Origin: Deltaproteobacteria bacterium
Lineage (GTDB): Bacteria > Myxococcota_A > UBA9160 > UBA4427
Assembly: GCA_019310385.1 (NCBI GenBank)
Contig: JAFDEK010000018.1
Span: 1-45,199, forward strand
Reading direction: 5' to 3'
DNA: 45,199 bases
Under the pieces are notes generated by a model, which saw only the letters and a program-made list of their open reading frames with translations, was not told the DNA's origin and did no database searches. Both the position numbers and the translations under genes were made by a program. Numbering within the stretch: position 1 is the stretch's first letter; every line of letters begins with the position of its first letter. This document shows, piece by piece, positions 27,116-36,514 of the stretch.

Positions 27116-29563
27116 ATGAGAGGCATGATGAAGAAGATGCAGGGGGGGAGCGCCGTCACCATCGGCGCGCTGCTGGCGGCGCTGGCGCTCGGGGGAAGCA
27201 GCGCGGCCCAGACACGGGACGCGGAAACCCCGACCATCGAGCGCAGCGACGGTCTCGTGCAGCTCGACTTCGACGACGTCGAGCTCACTGTGATCATCGA
27301 CACCATCGCGAAGCTCACGCGGAAGAACTTCATCTACGACGACCGCGTGCGCGGCCGCGTGACCATCGTTTCTCCCACGCCGGTGACGTCCGAAGAAGCC
27401 TATGCGGTCTTCGAGTCGGTGCTCAAGGTGAAGGGCTTCACCGCCGTGCCTGGCCCGGGCGGCGTGATGAAGATCATCCCCGTACGCGACGCCAAGGAAT
27501 CGAGCATCGAGACTATAAAGGACGATCGCGCCAGCGCGAACCGGGATCACTTCGTCACGCGCCTGATTCCGCTCCTCTACATCGACGCCGACGCCATCAC
27601 GGCCACCATCAAGCCCCTGGTCTCCAAGGACGCTTCGATGGTCGCCTACGCGCCGACCAACACCATCATCTTGACCGACACCGCGGCGAACATCCGGCGC
27701 CTCCTGGGCATCCTCGATGCCATCGACGTCGAAACCCACAAGGAGGAGCTCGCGGTCATCAAGATCCTCTACGCCGACGCGACGACCCTCGGCCAGCAGA
27801 TCTCCGAAATCTACGGCGCCAGCGTCACGACGGGCGGGGCCAAGTCGGCCGCCGCGGCGCGGCGCAGTCGCGCGAGCCGGCGCAAATCCACCGCGGCGAC
27901 CGCCGGCAAGTCCGCAGACCTCGCGACGGTGCAGCGCGGCGAGGTCCGCATCATGACCGACGACCGCACCAACTCCCTGATCGTCATGGCCGCGCGGGCC
28001 CAGCTCGGCGACATCCGCGACCTGGTGCGCAAGCTCGACGTTCCCGTCGTGGGCGGCGGCCGGATCCACGTCTACTACCTCAAGCACGCCGATTCCGAGG
28101 AGCTCTCGAAGACCCTCACGGGCCTGGTCTCGGGAAGGAGCGGCGCCGCCGCCGGCCCCGGCAGGACCGGCGCCGCAGCGCCCCAGGCCCTGCGCTCGGT
28201 GGTCTCGCCATTGGTCGAGGGAAAGATCAGCATCAACGCCGACCCCGCCACCAACTCCCTGGTGATCCAGGCCAGCAAGGAGGCCTACGAGACCCTGCTG
28301 CAGGTGATCGAGCAGCTCGATATCTCGCGGCCCCAGGTGCTCGTCGAGGCCCTCATCATGGAAGTCGACGTCAGTGACGCCCTCGAGCTGGGCTTCTCGG
28401 GCGTGTACGAAGGGACCAACGGCGACATCAGTTGGATCGCCGCCACGGCGGCCAGCGGGGGCACCGCGGCGCCGCTGCTCTCGCTCCTCAAGGACAGCGG
28501 CAGTCATCAGTTCACCGCCGAGATGCACGCCTCGGCGGCCGCGAACCTGGTCAACATCGTCTCCGCGCCCCACATCCTGACCTCCGACAACGAGGAGGCG
28601 GAGATCCGCATCGGCAACAACATCCCCATCATCACGAGCCGGGTGAATCAGGCCACGGGCGCGGTCACGGGCCTGGCGAGCTCGGTCAACGTCGAGCGAC
28701 AGGACATCGGCGTCACCCTGCGCGTGACGCCCCAGATCAGCGAGGGCAACACCGTGCGCCTCAAGATCTTCCAGGAGATCACGGCGGTGAACGATGCCCT
28801 GACGGCGGAAACGGGCGAAGCCACGGAGGTGGGTGTTGCCCTCAGTAGCCGCCGCATCGAGAACACCGTGGTGGTGAACGACGGCGAGACTGTGGTGATC
28901 GGCGGCCTCATCAGCGAGCAGGTCGACGACATCGAGAGCAAGGTCCCCTGGCTCGGCGACATCCCCGTCCTGGGCTGGCTCTTCAAGGTCACCGAGGACA
29001 AGACCCGCAAGATCAACCTGCTGGTCTTCCTCACCCCCCACATCGTGCGCGGCGCCGAGGACCTCGAATCGGAGACCATCCGCAAGCGGGAGGAGTTCAC
29101 CAAGCGCACCATCGGGGCGGAGCTCTACGAAGACACCGTCGACCTCACCTCCGAGAGTGGGCTCAGCATGCAGCTCGCACGGGAGCTGGTCAACCACCGG
29201 GCCCGCTACCCCCTCGAGCGCATGAGCCAGATCGAGGTCGAGCACCTCGAGGCCGAGGCCGCCGCGCTCCAGCTGCAGGCGGCGCTCGCCGCCGGCCCGC
29301 GTTACGGGCTCAGCGCCGCCCTGCCCGATGACGAGACCAGCGCCTCGGCGGCCCTCACCGAGATCATCGATTGGGGCTACGACGCCACCCTGGTCAGCCG
29401 TGTCGAGGACGGCCAGATCCACTTCGAGATCCAGATCGGCCCCTTCGAGACCCAGCGGGAGGCCCGATCGGCTTCGCGCCTGCTCGAGCGCGCCATGGAG
29501 CTCAACCCCCAGCTGACCGTGATCCCCAGAGATCCGGACGGCGTGGACACGGAGGCGCCGTGA
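27116..29563 (+). CDS. gspD: Type II secretion system secretin GspD with C-terminal SPOR-like extension
   Basis: 815 aa outer-membrane secretin that forms the exit channel. A signal peptide (about 1-31) is followed by the N0 domain (VQLDFDDVELTVIIDTIAKLTRKNFIYDDRVRG). Then come the N1-N3 domains with Ala/Arg-rich loops and the secretin core (VLVEALIMEVDVSDALELGF, VGVALSSRRIENTVVVNDGETVVIGGL, VPWLGDIPVLGWLF, NLLVFLTPHIV). An extra C-terminal region (about 737-812) reads GYDATLVSRVEDG and IHFEIQIGPFETQREARSASRLLERA, matching the SPOR peptidoglycan-binding pattern. Such a domain is not part of the classical GspD, where a pilotin-binding S-domain is usual. Its stop overlaps gspE (GTGA). Confidence 0.95.
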   Translation: MRGMMKKMQGGSAVTIGALLAALALGGSSAAQTRDAETPTIERSDGLVQLDFDDVELTVIIDTIAKLTRKNFIYDDRVRGRVTIVSPTPVTSEEAYAVFESVLKVKGFTAVPGPGGVMKIIPVRDAKESSIETIKDDRASANRDHFVTRLIPLLYIDADAITATIKPLVSKDASMVAYAPTNTIILTDTAANIRRLLGILDAIDVETHKEELAVIKILYADATTLGQQISEIYGASVTTGGAKSAAAARRSRASRRKSTAATAGKSADLATVQRGEVRIMTDDRTNSLIVMAARAQLGDIRDLVRKLDVPVVGGGRIHVYYLKHADSEELSKTLTGLVSGRSGAAAGPGRTGAAAPQALRSVVSPLVEGKISINADPATNSLVIQASKEAYETLLQVIEQLDISRPQVLVEALIMEVDVSDALELGFSGVYEGTNGDISWIAATAASGGTAAPLLSLLKDSGSHQFTAEMHASAAANLVNIVSAPHILTSDNEEAEIRIGNNIPIITSRVNQATGAVTGLASSVNVERQDIGVTLRVTPQISEGNTVRLKIFQEITAVNDALTAETGEATEVGVALSSRRIENTVVVNDGETVVIGGLISEQVDDIESKVPWLGDIPVLGWLFKVTEDKTRKINLLVFLTPHIVRGAEDLESETIRKREEFTKRTIGAELYEDTVDLTSESGLSMQLARELVNHRARYPLERMSQIEVEHLEAEAAALQLQAALAAGPRYGLSAALPDDETSASAALTEIIDWGYDATLVSRVEDGQIHFEIQIGPFETQREARSASRLLERAMELNPQLTVIPRDPDGVDTEAP

Positions 29564-31305
29564 GCGAGGGCATCCAACAAGCGGACTCCCTCGAGTTCGG
29601 CGAGGTGCTGGTGCGCACGACCCGGCTCGAGCCCGAGCAGCTCGAGTTCGCCCGCCAGCGCCAGGCCGAGACCCAGCAGCGCCTCGCGGACGTTCTCGTC
29701 GAAGAGGGCATGCTCAACTCCGAGGAAGTGCTGGGCGCCATGGCGAGCCAGCTCGACCTGCCCATGCGCAGCGAGCTGGGCCTCGACGACGTCGACGAGG
29801 AATACGCCCTACGCGTCCCCATCACCTTTGCGAAGCAGCATCGGCTGCTACCCCTCGGCGGCGACCCGGCCGTGGGCGTCGTCCGCGTCGCCACCGCGGC
29901 GCCCCTCGAGGCGGCTCCCCTGGACGATCTGCGCATGGTCTTCGACGGCGCCGAGATCGCGCTCGAGCTCGCGACTCCACGCGCGATCCTCGCGGCCATC
30001 AACATGGTCTACGACCAGGGCCCCACCGCGACGGATCAGCTCGCCGAGGAGGCGAACGACGACCTCGACGCGCTGGCGACGGTGATCGGCAACGAGCCCC
30101 AGGATCTGCTGGAGGCCACCGACGACGCGCCCATCATCCGGCTCGTGAACTCCTTGCTGCAGCACGCCGTGAAGGAGCGCGCCAGCGACATCCACATCGA
30201 GCCCATGGAGAAGGACATCCGGGTCCGCTTCCGCATCGACGACGTGCTCTACGAGCCCATGAAGCCCCTGCCCCGCTCGCTCCAGGCCAGCATCGCGTCG
30301 CGTATCAAGATCATGGGCAGCCTGGATATCGCCGAGAAGCGCCTGCCCCAGGACGGCCGCATCCGGCTCAAGATCGCGGGGCGCGACTACGACGTGCGCC
30401 TCTCTACCCTGCCGGTGTCCTTCGGCGAGCGACTCGTGATGCGCCTGCTGCCCGACACCCAGGAGCTGCTGGATCTGTCGGGCCTCGGCTTCGGCCAGAA
30501 TCAGATGGACGTGCTCGAGCGCATCGTCAAGCGCCCCAACGGCATCTTCCTGGTCACCGGGCCCACGGGCAGCGGCAAGACCACCACGCTCCACGCCGCC
30601 CTGTCGACGATCAACGACACCGACAAGAACATCATCACCATCGAAGATCCCGTGGAGATCCAGCAGCCCGGGATCGGCCAGATCGAGGTGAACGCACGCA
30701 TCGGTCTCACCTTTGCGGCGGGCCTGCGCTCGATCCTCCGCCAGGACCCCAACGTGGTGCTGGTGGGGGAGATCCGTGACCGGGAGACGGCGGAGATCGC
30801 CATCCAGGCCTCGCTCACCGGCCACCTGGTGCTCTCGACCCTGCACACCAACGACGCGGCCAGCGCCATCACGCGCCTGGTCGACATGGGAATCGAGCCC
30901 TTCCTGGTGGGCTCCTCCCTGGTCGCCGTCCTGGCCCAGCGCCTCGTGCGCGTGCTGTGCATCGAGTGCCGCGAGGCCCACACGGCTCCGGACCAGGAGC
31001 TGGTCGAGATCGGGGTACGCCCGAGCGGGAATCCGGTGACGGTCTACCGCGCCGTGGGCTGCTCCAATTGCAACCAAACGGGCTACCGGGGTCGCCAGGG
31101 GATCTTCGAGATGATGCTGGTCGACGACGACATCCGCGGAATGGTGTCGCGCAACATCGACTCCAAGACCATCAAGAAGATGGCGATGTCCAAGGGAATG
31201 CACACCCTGCGATACGACGGCGCCCGGAAGGTCGTGCAGGGCGTCACCTCCGTGGCCGAGGTGCTGCGGGCCACCGAAGAAGAGGGAAGCGTCGACCAGG
31301 TCTGA
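29560..31305 (+). CDS. gspE: Type II secretion ATPase GspE
   Basis: 581 aa cytosolic hexameric ATPase that drives pseudopilus assembly. The N-terminal MshEN-like domain (about 10-150) precedes the ATPase core. Walker A is GPTGSGKTTT (334-343); the Asp box is ITIEDPVE; Walker B is VVLVGEIRDRETAEIA; the His box is GHLVLSTLHTND. The zinc-binding part has CIECREAH and GCSNCNQTGYRGR, so four Cys are present. SD GGAGG stands five bases before GTG at 29560, which overlaps the gspD stop. Nothing is missing. Confidence 0.97.
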   Translation: MSEGIQQADSLEFGEVLVRTTRLEPEQLEFARQRQAETQQRLADVLVEEGMLNSEEVLGAMASQLDLPMRSELGLDDVDEEYALRVPITFAKQHRLLPLGGDPAVGVVRVATAAPLEAAPLDDLRMVFDGAEIALELATPRAILAAINMVYDQGPTATDQLAEEANDDLDALATVIGNEPQDLLEATDDAPIIRLVNSLLQHAVKERASDIHIEPMEKDIRVRFRIDDVLYEPMKPLPRSLQASIASRIKIMGSLDIAEKRLPQDGRIRLKIAGRDYDVRLSTLPVSFGERLVMRLLPDTQELLDLSGLGFGQNQMDVLERIVKRPNGIFLVTGPTGSGKTTTLHAALSTINDTDKNIITIEDPVEIQQPGIGQIEVNARIGLTFAAGLRSILRQDPNVVLVGEIRDRETAEIAIQASLTGHLVLSTLHTNDAASAITRLVDMGIEPFLVGSSLVAVLAQRLVRVLCIECREAHTAPDQELVEIGVRPSGNPVTVYRAVGCSNCNQTGYRGRQGIFEMMLVDDDIRGMVSRNIDSKTIKKMAMSKGMHTLRYDGARKVVQGVTSVAEVLRATEEEGSVDQV

Positions 31306-31382
31306 CGGGAGTCGGATCCGGAGCCGGGCCTGAGACCGGAAGCGAGAGAATCACTCCACCAGCAAGAGGGGATCGACGAGCC

Positions 31383-32624
31383 TTGCCGCTCTACGCATAC
31401 AAGGGCATGACCACCGCCGGCAAGTCCACCAAGGGCACGCTGAGCGCCGAGAATCTGGCCGCCGCGCGAGCCAGGATGCGCCAGGACGGGATCTTCCTCA
31501 CCGACATCAACGAGACCCAGCAGGCAGCCCGCCGCAGCACCGGTCCCCGCGAAGAGGGTCGGGGCTTCTCCATCGACCTCAGCTTTCTCCGCCGCATCCC
31601 CGCCATGGAGCGCGCCGTCGCGACCCGGCAGCTCTCGACCCTGGTGGGCGCCGGGATTCCCCTGGTCGAGTCCCTCAATGCCCTCGTGCAGCAGATCGAG
31701 CACGCGCACCTCGAGGCCGTCATGGGCGATGTGCGCGACCGGGTGAACGAGGGCGCCTCCCTGGCCGACGCCATGCAGAACACGGGCCAGTTCGACACCC
31801 TCTTCGTGAGCATGATTCGCGCCGGAGAGGCCGGCGGCGCCCTGGACGTCGTCCTCGAGCGCATCGCCGACTACCTGGAGAGCCAGGTCTCCCTGTCGAA
31901 CAAGGTGAGCTCCATCCTCATCTATCCAGCGGTGATGCTGCTCTTCGCGGGGCTGGTCGTCGCCGCTCTCGTCACGGTCGTCCTGCCCCAGATCACCGGC
32001 CTGCTCCTCTCCCTCGACCAGGAGCTGCCCTTCTACACGCGCTGGATCATCGCCGGCTCGGACTTCGCGCGAAACTGGTGGTGGGCGATGCTGCTGGGCC
32101 TGGTCGCTTTCGGCTTCGCCTTCCGCTCGGTCATTGCGACCGAGCGGGGCCGGGCCGTCTACGACACGGTCGCGCTCAAGCTCCCCATCGTCGGCCGCAT
32201 CGTGCGGGTGCTCGCCATCGCGCGCTTCAGCCGAACCCTCTCCACCCTGCTCTCCAGCGGCGTCGGCATCGTGCAGGCCCTCGAGATCTCGCGCCACGTG
32301 GCCAACAACAAGGTCATCGGGGAGGCCATCACGAACGCCCGAACGAGCATCGTGGAAGGAGCGAGCATCGCGGCCCCGCTGCGAGCCAGCGGCGAGTTTC
32401 CGCCTCTCGTCACTACGATGATCGAGGTGGGTGAGCGAAGCGGCGAGGTGGACCAGATGCTGATCAAGGTAGCGAACACCTACGACGAGCAGGTCGAGAA
32501 CACCATCTCGCGGCTCACGGCCCTGCTCGAACCCATGTTGATCCTGCTCATGGTGGGCATCGTACTCGTCATCATCATGGCGACGCTCATGCCGCTGATG
32601 CAGATCACGAACTCCCTGAGCTGA
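31383..32624 (+). CDS. gspF: Type II secretion inner-membrane platform protein GspF
   Basis: 413 aa polytopic membrane protein at the centre of the secretion platform. N-terminal cytosolic part begins LPLYAYKGMTTAGKSTKG. There are two T2SSF domains: ATRQLSTLVGAGIPLVESLNAL (about 80) and ARFSRTLSTLLSSGVGIVQALEIS (about 280), each followed by a helical bundle. Membrane helices lie around 180-205, 225-250 and 385-410. TTG at 31383 gives the standard family N-terminus. There is a 77-base gap after gspE, the largest inside the operon, without a clear terminator. Confidence 0.95.
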   Translation: MPLYAYKGMTTAGKSTKGTLSAENLAAARARMRQDGIFLTDINETQQAARRSTGPREEGRGFSIDLSFLRRIPAMERAVATRQLSTLVGAGIPLVESLNALVQQIEHAHLEAVMGDVRDRVNEGASLADAMQNTGQFDTLFVSMIRAGEAGGALDVVLERIADYLESQVSLSNKVSSILIYPAVMLLFAGLVVAALVTVVLPQITGLLLSLDQELPFYTRWIIAGSDFARNWWWAMLLGLVAFGFAFRSVIATERGRAVYDTVALKLPIVGRIVRVLAIARFSRTLSTLLSSGVGIVQALEISRHVANNKVIGEAITNARTSIVEGASIAAPLRASGEFPPLVTTMIEVGERSGEVDQMLIKVANTYDEQVENTISRLTALLEPMLILLMVGIVLVIIMATLMPLMQITNSLS

Positions 32625-32639
32625 GAGGAGAAAACCGAA

Positions 32640-33149
32640 ATGTCCAGCCTTCCCCCCCTCGACCGGGCCAGCGACCCGCCCGGCGACCCAATCGCAGACC
32701 CAATCGCAGACCAGGAGCCTCGCCGGCGCCGACGGAGCGCCGGATTCACACTCATCGAGATCATGGCCGTCGTGCTCATCATGGGGCTGCTCATGGGCCT
32801 CGTCGGCGTGAACGTCTTCCGCCAGGTCGACGTCGCCCGCGCTACGGCGGCGGGCGCCAAGATCGCCCAGATCGAGAGCGCCCTCGAGTTCTACCGCATG
32901 GACAACTCCAAGTACCCCGAGGACCTGGACGCACTCATCCGCAAGCCCGCCAACGCAAAGAACTACCCGCCCGGCGGCTACCTGAAGAAATCGGAGGCCC
33001 TGCGGGACCCGTGGGAGAACTCCTTCGTCTACGCCAATCCGGGCACGAACAATCCGCACGCCGTCGACATCTCTTCCTCTGGCCCCGACGAGGTCGCTGG
33101 CAACGAAGATGACATCAAGAACTGGAGCGAACAGGACCGCCAGGAATAG
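32640..33149 (+). CDS. gspG: Major pseudopilin GspG
   Basis: Builds the pseudopilus shaft. 169 aa with an unusually long positively charged leader. Prepilin peptidase would cut at SAG|FTLIEIM after about 35 residues, with Glu at mature position 5. The hydrophobic helix MAVVLIMGLLMGLVGV follows, then the typical C-terminal domain (ALEFYRMDNSKYPEDLDAL, GGYLKK, DPWENSFVYANPG). A 12-bp duplication (32685-32708) gives the repeated Asp-Pro-Ile-Ala in the leader. ATG follows GAGAGGAG. Confidence 0.95.
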   Translation: MSSLPPLDRASDPPGDPIADPIADQEPRRRRRSAGFTLIEIMAVVLIMGLLMGLVGVNVFRQVDVARATAAGAKIAQIESALEFYRMDNSKYPEDLDALIRKPANAKNYPPGGYLKKSEALRDPWENSFVYANPGTNNPHAVDISSSGPDEVAGNEDDIKNWSEQDRQE

Positions 33150-33153
33150 ACGA

Positions 33154-33780
33154 TTGCCGCGGGTGTCCCCTTCGCGCGCGGGCTTCACGCTCATCGAGAT
33201 CATGGCCGTGGTGCTCATCATGAGCTTCCTCATGGCCATGGTCCTGCCCGGCCTCAGCGTGACCAGCGGCGCGATCCGCCGCGACGAGGCCCAGAACCTG
33301 TCGGCGCGGCTCCAGCTTGCGCGACAACGCGCGGTCATGACGGGCAAGCCCCACCGGGTCCTGATCGACGTGGACCGCGGCGCGTACCACATCGAATGGT
33401 TCGTATCCGCCTTCGACGAGGCGGAGGACGAGGAGACCGAGCCCCTGATCGATGACGAGTGGGTCGCGCCGGAGGAGATCCCCCCGAGCCGCCAGGAGTT
33501 CCTCTCCCTGAAGCCGCCGGAAGAACAGGAGCGCGCCTACGTGCCGATCCCGAACCAGTTCGGCCGCGACCACTGGCTGCACGAGACCCTCTACTTCGAC
33601 GGAGTCGAGACCTACGAGGGCTGGTTCGACGAGGGCTCCGTGGCGGTCGTATTCGAAGGCGACGGCACGACGGATCCGGCCCAGATCGTCATCACCGACG
33701 CGGACGGCTTCGGGGTGACCCTGGACGTGCTGCCCCTGCTCGAGTCGGTGCGGATTCGCTATGAGACGGAAGTCGAGTGA
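33154..33780 (+). CDS. gspH: Minor pseudopilin GspH
   Basis: 208 aa. The short leader ends at SRAG|FTLIEIM with Glu at +5, followed by a hydrophobic helix (MAVVLIMSFLMAMVLPGL). The mature domain has the GspH/FimT pattern ARLQLARQRAVMTGKPHRVLIDVDRGAYHIEW. A strongly acidic insertion (DEAEDEETEPLIDDEW, about 95-110) is longer than usual. TTG at 33154 is preferred; GTG at 33163 also possible. Sits four bases after gspG and seven bases before gspI. Probably part of the pseudopilus tip complex. Confidence 0.9.
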   Translation: MPRVSPSRAGFTLIEIMAVVLIMSFLMAMVLPGLSVTSGAIRRDEAQNLSARLQLARQRAVMTGKPHRVLIDVDRGAYHIEWFVSAFDEAEDEETEPLIDDEWVAPEEIPPSRQEFLSLKPPEEQERAYVPIPNQFGRDHWLHETLYFDGVETYEGWFDEGSVAVVFEGDGTTDPAQIVITDADGFGVTLDVLPLLESVRIRYETEVE

Positions 33781-33787
33781 GCCCGCG

Positions 33788-34411
33788 ATGAAGATCGAGA
33801 TGAAGCCCGCGATGAAGGCCGAGGTGAAGCCCGCGACCGCCCGGGATCGCAGCACCGCGTTCACCCTCCTCGAGGTCCTCGCCGCAGTCGCGATCCTGGG
33901 GATCTGGTACACCGTGATCGCCACCGGCGCGCTCCGCGGCCTGCGCAGCGAGGGCGAGAACCTGCGCCAGATCCGGGCCTCCCTGGTCGCCGACGAGCAG
34001 CTCGCCCAGATCGAGTCCGCGCTGATCATGGCGGACCCCCTCGAGCTGACTGACGAAGAGATCGAGGAGGAGGACCTCATCATTCGCATCGCGATCAGCG
34101 AGTTCGTCGCCGAGGGCGAGGAGTCCGTCGGCGGGCTCGCGGGACTGATCGCGGCTGAGCAGGAAGCCGGCCTCCAGTTTCTGCGCACGATCCGGGTCGA
34201 GGTGGCGTGGCAGGAAGGGGTCGAGGAACACAGCGTCGTGCGCGAGACCTTCGCCTTCGACCGCGAGGCCTGGAGGCGCTTCATCGAGAGTAAGGGCGCG
34301 AGCCTCGATGTCGGCGCGCTCCAGCAGGGGAACGAAGACGGGCAAGAGGCCAACGGCGAGGACGAAGACGAACGGGACGAGGACGAGCTGATAGACGAGG
34401 ATAGACCTTGA
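33788..34411 (+). CDS. gspI: Minor pseudopilin GspI
   Basis: 207 aa. The leader consists of a 24-bp imperfect duplication (MKIEMKPA, MKAEVKPA). The cleavage site reads STA|FTLLEVLAAVAIL, so the residue before the cut is Ala, not the almost invariant Gly; Glu at +5 is kept. The mature part resembles GspI early on (GALRGLRSEGENLRQIRASLVADEQLAQIE). The C-terminus is a long acidic tail (about 180-207, mostly Asp and Glu), not usual for the family. ATG at 33788 is chosen; ATG at 33761, inside gspH, is in frame. The stop overlaps gspJ (TTGA). Confidence 0.88.
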   Translation: MKIEMKPAMKAEVKPATARDRSTAFTLLEVLAAVAILGIWYTVIATGALRGLRSEGENLRQIRASLVADEQLAQIESALIMADPLELTDEEIEEEDLIIRIAISEFVAEGEESVGGLAGLIAAEQEAGLQFLRTIRVEVAWQEGVEEHSVVRETFAFDREAWRRFIESKGASLDVGALQQGNEDGQEANGEDEDERDEDELIDEDRP

Positions 34412-35397
34412 GCCGGTCCGCTGAAAAGCACTCCCACGGGAGCACGGGCTCCACGCCGATCTCGCGAGGGGGCTTCACCCTCCTCGAGGTGCTCGCCGCC
34501 GTGGCGCTCACGGCCCTCGTCATCGCCACCGCCCTGGGCTTCCAGATGCAGCTCTCCTCTGCGGTGCTCATCGCCGCGGATCGGACCGAGAAGGCCCGAC
34601 ACGCCGTCGCGATCCTCGACCGCGTCGCCCGGGACCTCGAGTCCACGGTCCTGCTCCAGAAGCCGCCGGAGATGGATCCCCTGGATCACCCCTGGATCTT
34701 CCTGGGTGAGAGCGACCTGGGGCTCGAAGGCTCCGATCGCATCAAGTTCGTGCGCGGCGGCTACCGCACCCGCAGCGACGAGGGGCACAGCTCGGATCTG
34801 GTCATGGTCACCTACACCCTTCACGACAGCCTTAACGAAGAAGAAGAAGAGCGCGGCTACGAGCTGCGGCGCCGGATCTTTCCGCGGCTGCCCGACGCCC
34901 TCGACCGCAGCTTTCCCGAAGCCGACGACGAGCGGGCCTTCCTGCTCGCCGATGGTCTGGCTTACTTTGCCCTCTATTTCTACGACGAGACCGGCGGTGA
35001 GGTGGCGGACTGGGACTCGTCCCTCATCGCCCGCTCCGGCCAGCTTCCCATCTCGGTCCGCATCGAGGTCGCAATGCTGGCGGAGGGAGAGGACCCCGAC
35101 GACTTCGACCCCGAAAAGTCGACGATCTACACGCGTCGGGTGGTACTTCCCCTGCGACCCATCGAGATGGCGCTGCTCCTGCCAAGGGTGGAGGACGAGG
35201 CCAACGAAGACGGGCTCGGCGAGGAGGCAGGCGCCATGACGATCGGCGAGTGTCTCGCCCTTGCCGGTGCCGAGATCGACCAATCGCTGCTCCAAGTCCT
35301 GGCCGTAGAGGCCGGCATCGACTTCGCCGCCACACTGCAAATGAACATCGACGACTGGCCCTTCGCTCCGAGCCCCGTCCCCGAGGCTTGTCACTGA
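34408..35397 (+). CDS. gspJ: Minor pseudopilin GspJ
   Basis: 329 aa, long for GspJ (about 200-240). Prepilin site SRGG|FTLLEVLAAVALTALV with Glu at +5. The mature domain has DRVARDLESTVLL, DLVMVTYTL and the strand RSGQLPISVRIEVAML expected near the end of GspJ. A C-terminal extension of about 75 residues (from around 255) is acidic and has no match I know. TTG start overlaps the gspI stop, and its own stop overlaps gspK (TGATG). Confidence 0.88.
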   Translation: MSRSAEKHSHGSTGSTPISRGGFTLLEVLAAVALTALVIATALGFQMQLSSAVLIAADRTEKARHAVAILDRVARDLESTVLLQKPPEMDPLDHPWIFLGESDLGLEGSDRIKFVRGGYRTRSDEGHSSDLVMVTYTLHDSLNEEEEERGYELRRRIFPRLPDALDRSFPEADDERAFLLADGLAYFALYFYDETGGEVADWDSSLIARSGQLPISVRIEVAMLAEGEDPDDFDPEKSTIYTRRVVLPLRPIEMALLLPRVEDEANEDGLGEEAGAMTIGECLALAGAEIDQSLLQVLAVEAGIDFAATLQMNIDDWPFAPSPVPEACH

Positions 35398-36467
35398 TGG
35401 CCGTCCGGGACCGCAAGTCGGGAGTCGTCCTCGCCATGGTGCTCATCCTGGCGCTGGTTCTCTCGGCCGCCGTCGTGACCTTCACGCGGCGCGCGGTGAT
35501 GGACCGGATGATCGTCCGGAACCGCGAGAACCTGGCGAGCGCCGAGGCCCTGGCCCGGGGCGGCGTGCAGATCGCCACGGGAATCCTCGCGGGCCAGACC
35601 CTGCTCAAGATCTCCAAGCTCGTGGGCGAGGACCTGCCGGAGACTCCCATCGGCGACAGCACCGAAGACCTCTCGGTTCGGGCCGGCGACTACGAGATCG
35701 TGACGCCCAGCGGCGGCACGCTCCGCATCCAGATCGCGAGCTCGGGCACCCGCCTGAACCTCAACTCCCTGATGAAGCGCAACAAGGAGACGAAGGAGCT
35801 GGAGGCTCACCCCAGCGCCGAGGAATTCCTGGTGGAGTTCTTCGAGCACGTCACCAACGACATGGACGAGCTCGAGGAGCAGGAGTCCTACGACGCCCGG
35901 GAGCTCGCCCGGAGCCTCCTCGACTACCTCGACTCGGACGAAACGAGCCACACGGGCGGCGACGAGGACAGCTACTACCTGGATCAAGATCCGCCCTACC
36001 GGGCGGCCAACCGCCCCTTGATGAGCGTGCACGAGCTGAGCCTCGTAGAGGGCTTCGATACAGCGCTAGCGGAAGCGCTGAAGCCCTATGTGACCGTTTA
36101 CCCCTTCACGGGGGCCTTTGGCGTCGACATCAACAGCGCCCCGCCCCACGTGCTCGCCAGCGCCTCCCACGGCACCGAGGCAAGCCGCCGCCTCCTCGGC
36201 GAGGACGAGGTGCGGCAGATTCTCCGCTACCGCGAAGAGGGCTCGATCTTTTGCAGTGCGACGGAGAAGGATCCCGACCGATGTAGAACCCTGGCGGAGG
36301 CGAACCTCGAGGGAGAGCTGTTCCCGCCCGTGAGGCTGCCGGCCATCTCGCGGACCTTCACGGTGGTGTCCCGAGCCCGGGTGGGAGAAATCGAACGGAG
36401 CGCCGAGGCGGTAGTGAGCTTCGAGTCCTTTGCGGAGCCTCGCTTGCTATCCTGGCGGCTTCGCTAG
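35397..36467 (+). CDS. gspK: Minor pseudopilin GspK
   Basis: 356 aa, the large tip pseudopilin. Prepilin-like N-terminus DRKSG|VVLAMVLILALVLSAAVVTF without Glu at +5, as is normal for GspK. The large globular domain has SSGTRLNLNSL, ARSLLDYLDSDE, YRAANRPLMSVHELSLVEGF and FGVDINSAPPHVLASAS, which match the GspK SAM-like subdomains. Two Cys (FCSATEKDPDRC) may form a disulfide. ATG at 35397 overlaps gspJ. Confidence 0.92.
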   Translation: MAVRDRKSGVVLAMVLILALVLSAAVVTFTRRAVMDRMIVRNRENLASAEALARGGVQIATGILAGQTLLKISKLVGEDLPETPIGDSTEDLSVRAGDYEIVTPSGGTLRIQIASSGTRLNLNSLMKRNKETKELEAHPSAEEFLVEFFEHVTNDMDELEEQESYDARELARSLLDYLDSDETSHTGGDEDSYYLDQDPPYRAANRPLMSVHELSLVEGFDTALAEALKPYVTVYPFTGAFGVDINSAPPHVLASASHGTEASRRLLGEDEVRQILRYREEGSIFCSATEKDPDRCRTLAEANLEGELFPPVRLPAISRTFTVVSRARVGEIERSAEAVVSFESFAEPRLLSWRLR

Positions 36468-36514
36468 GAGTCGAGCGGGGCCGCGCCGGCTCTGTGAAGG
36501 GATTGCGATTCGAA

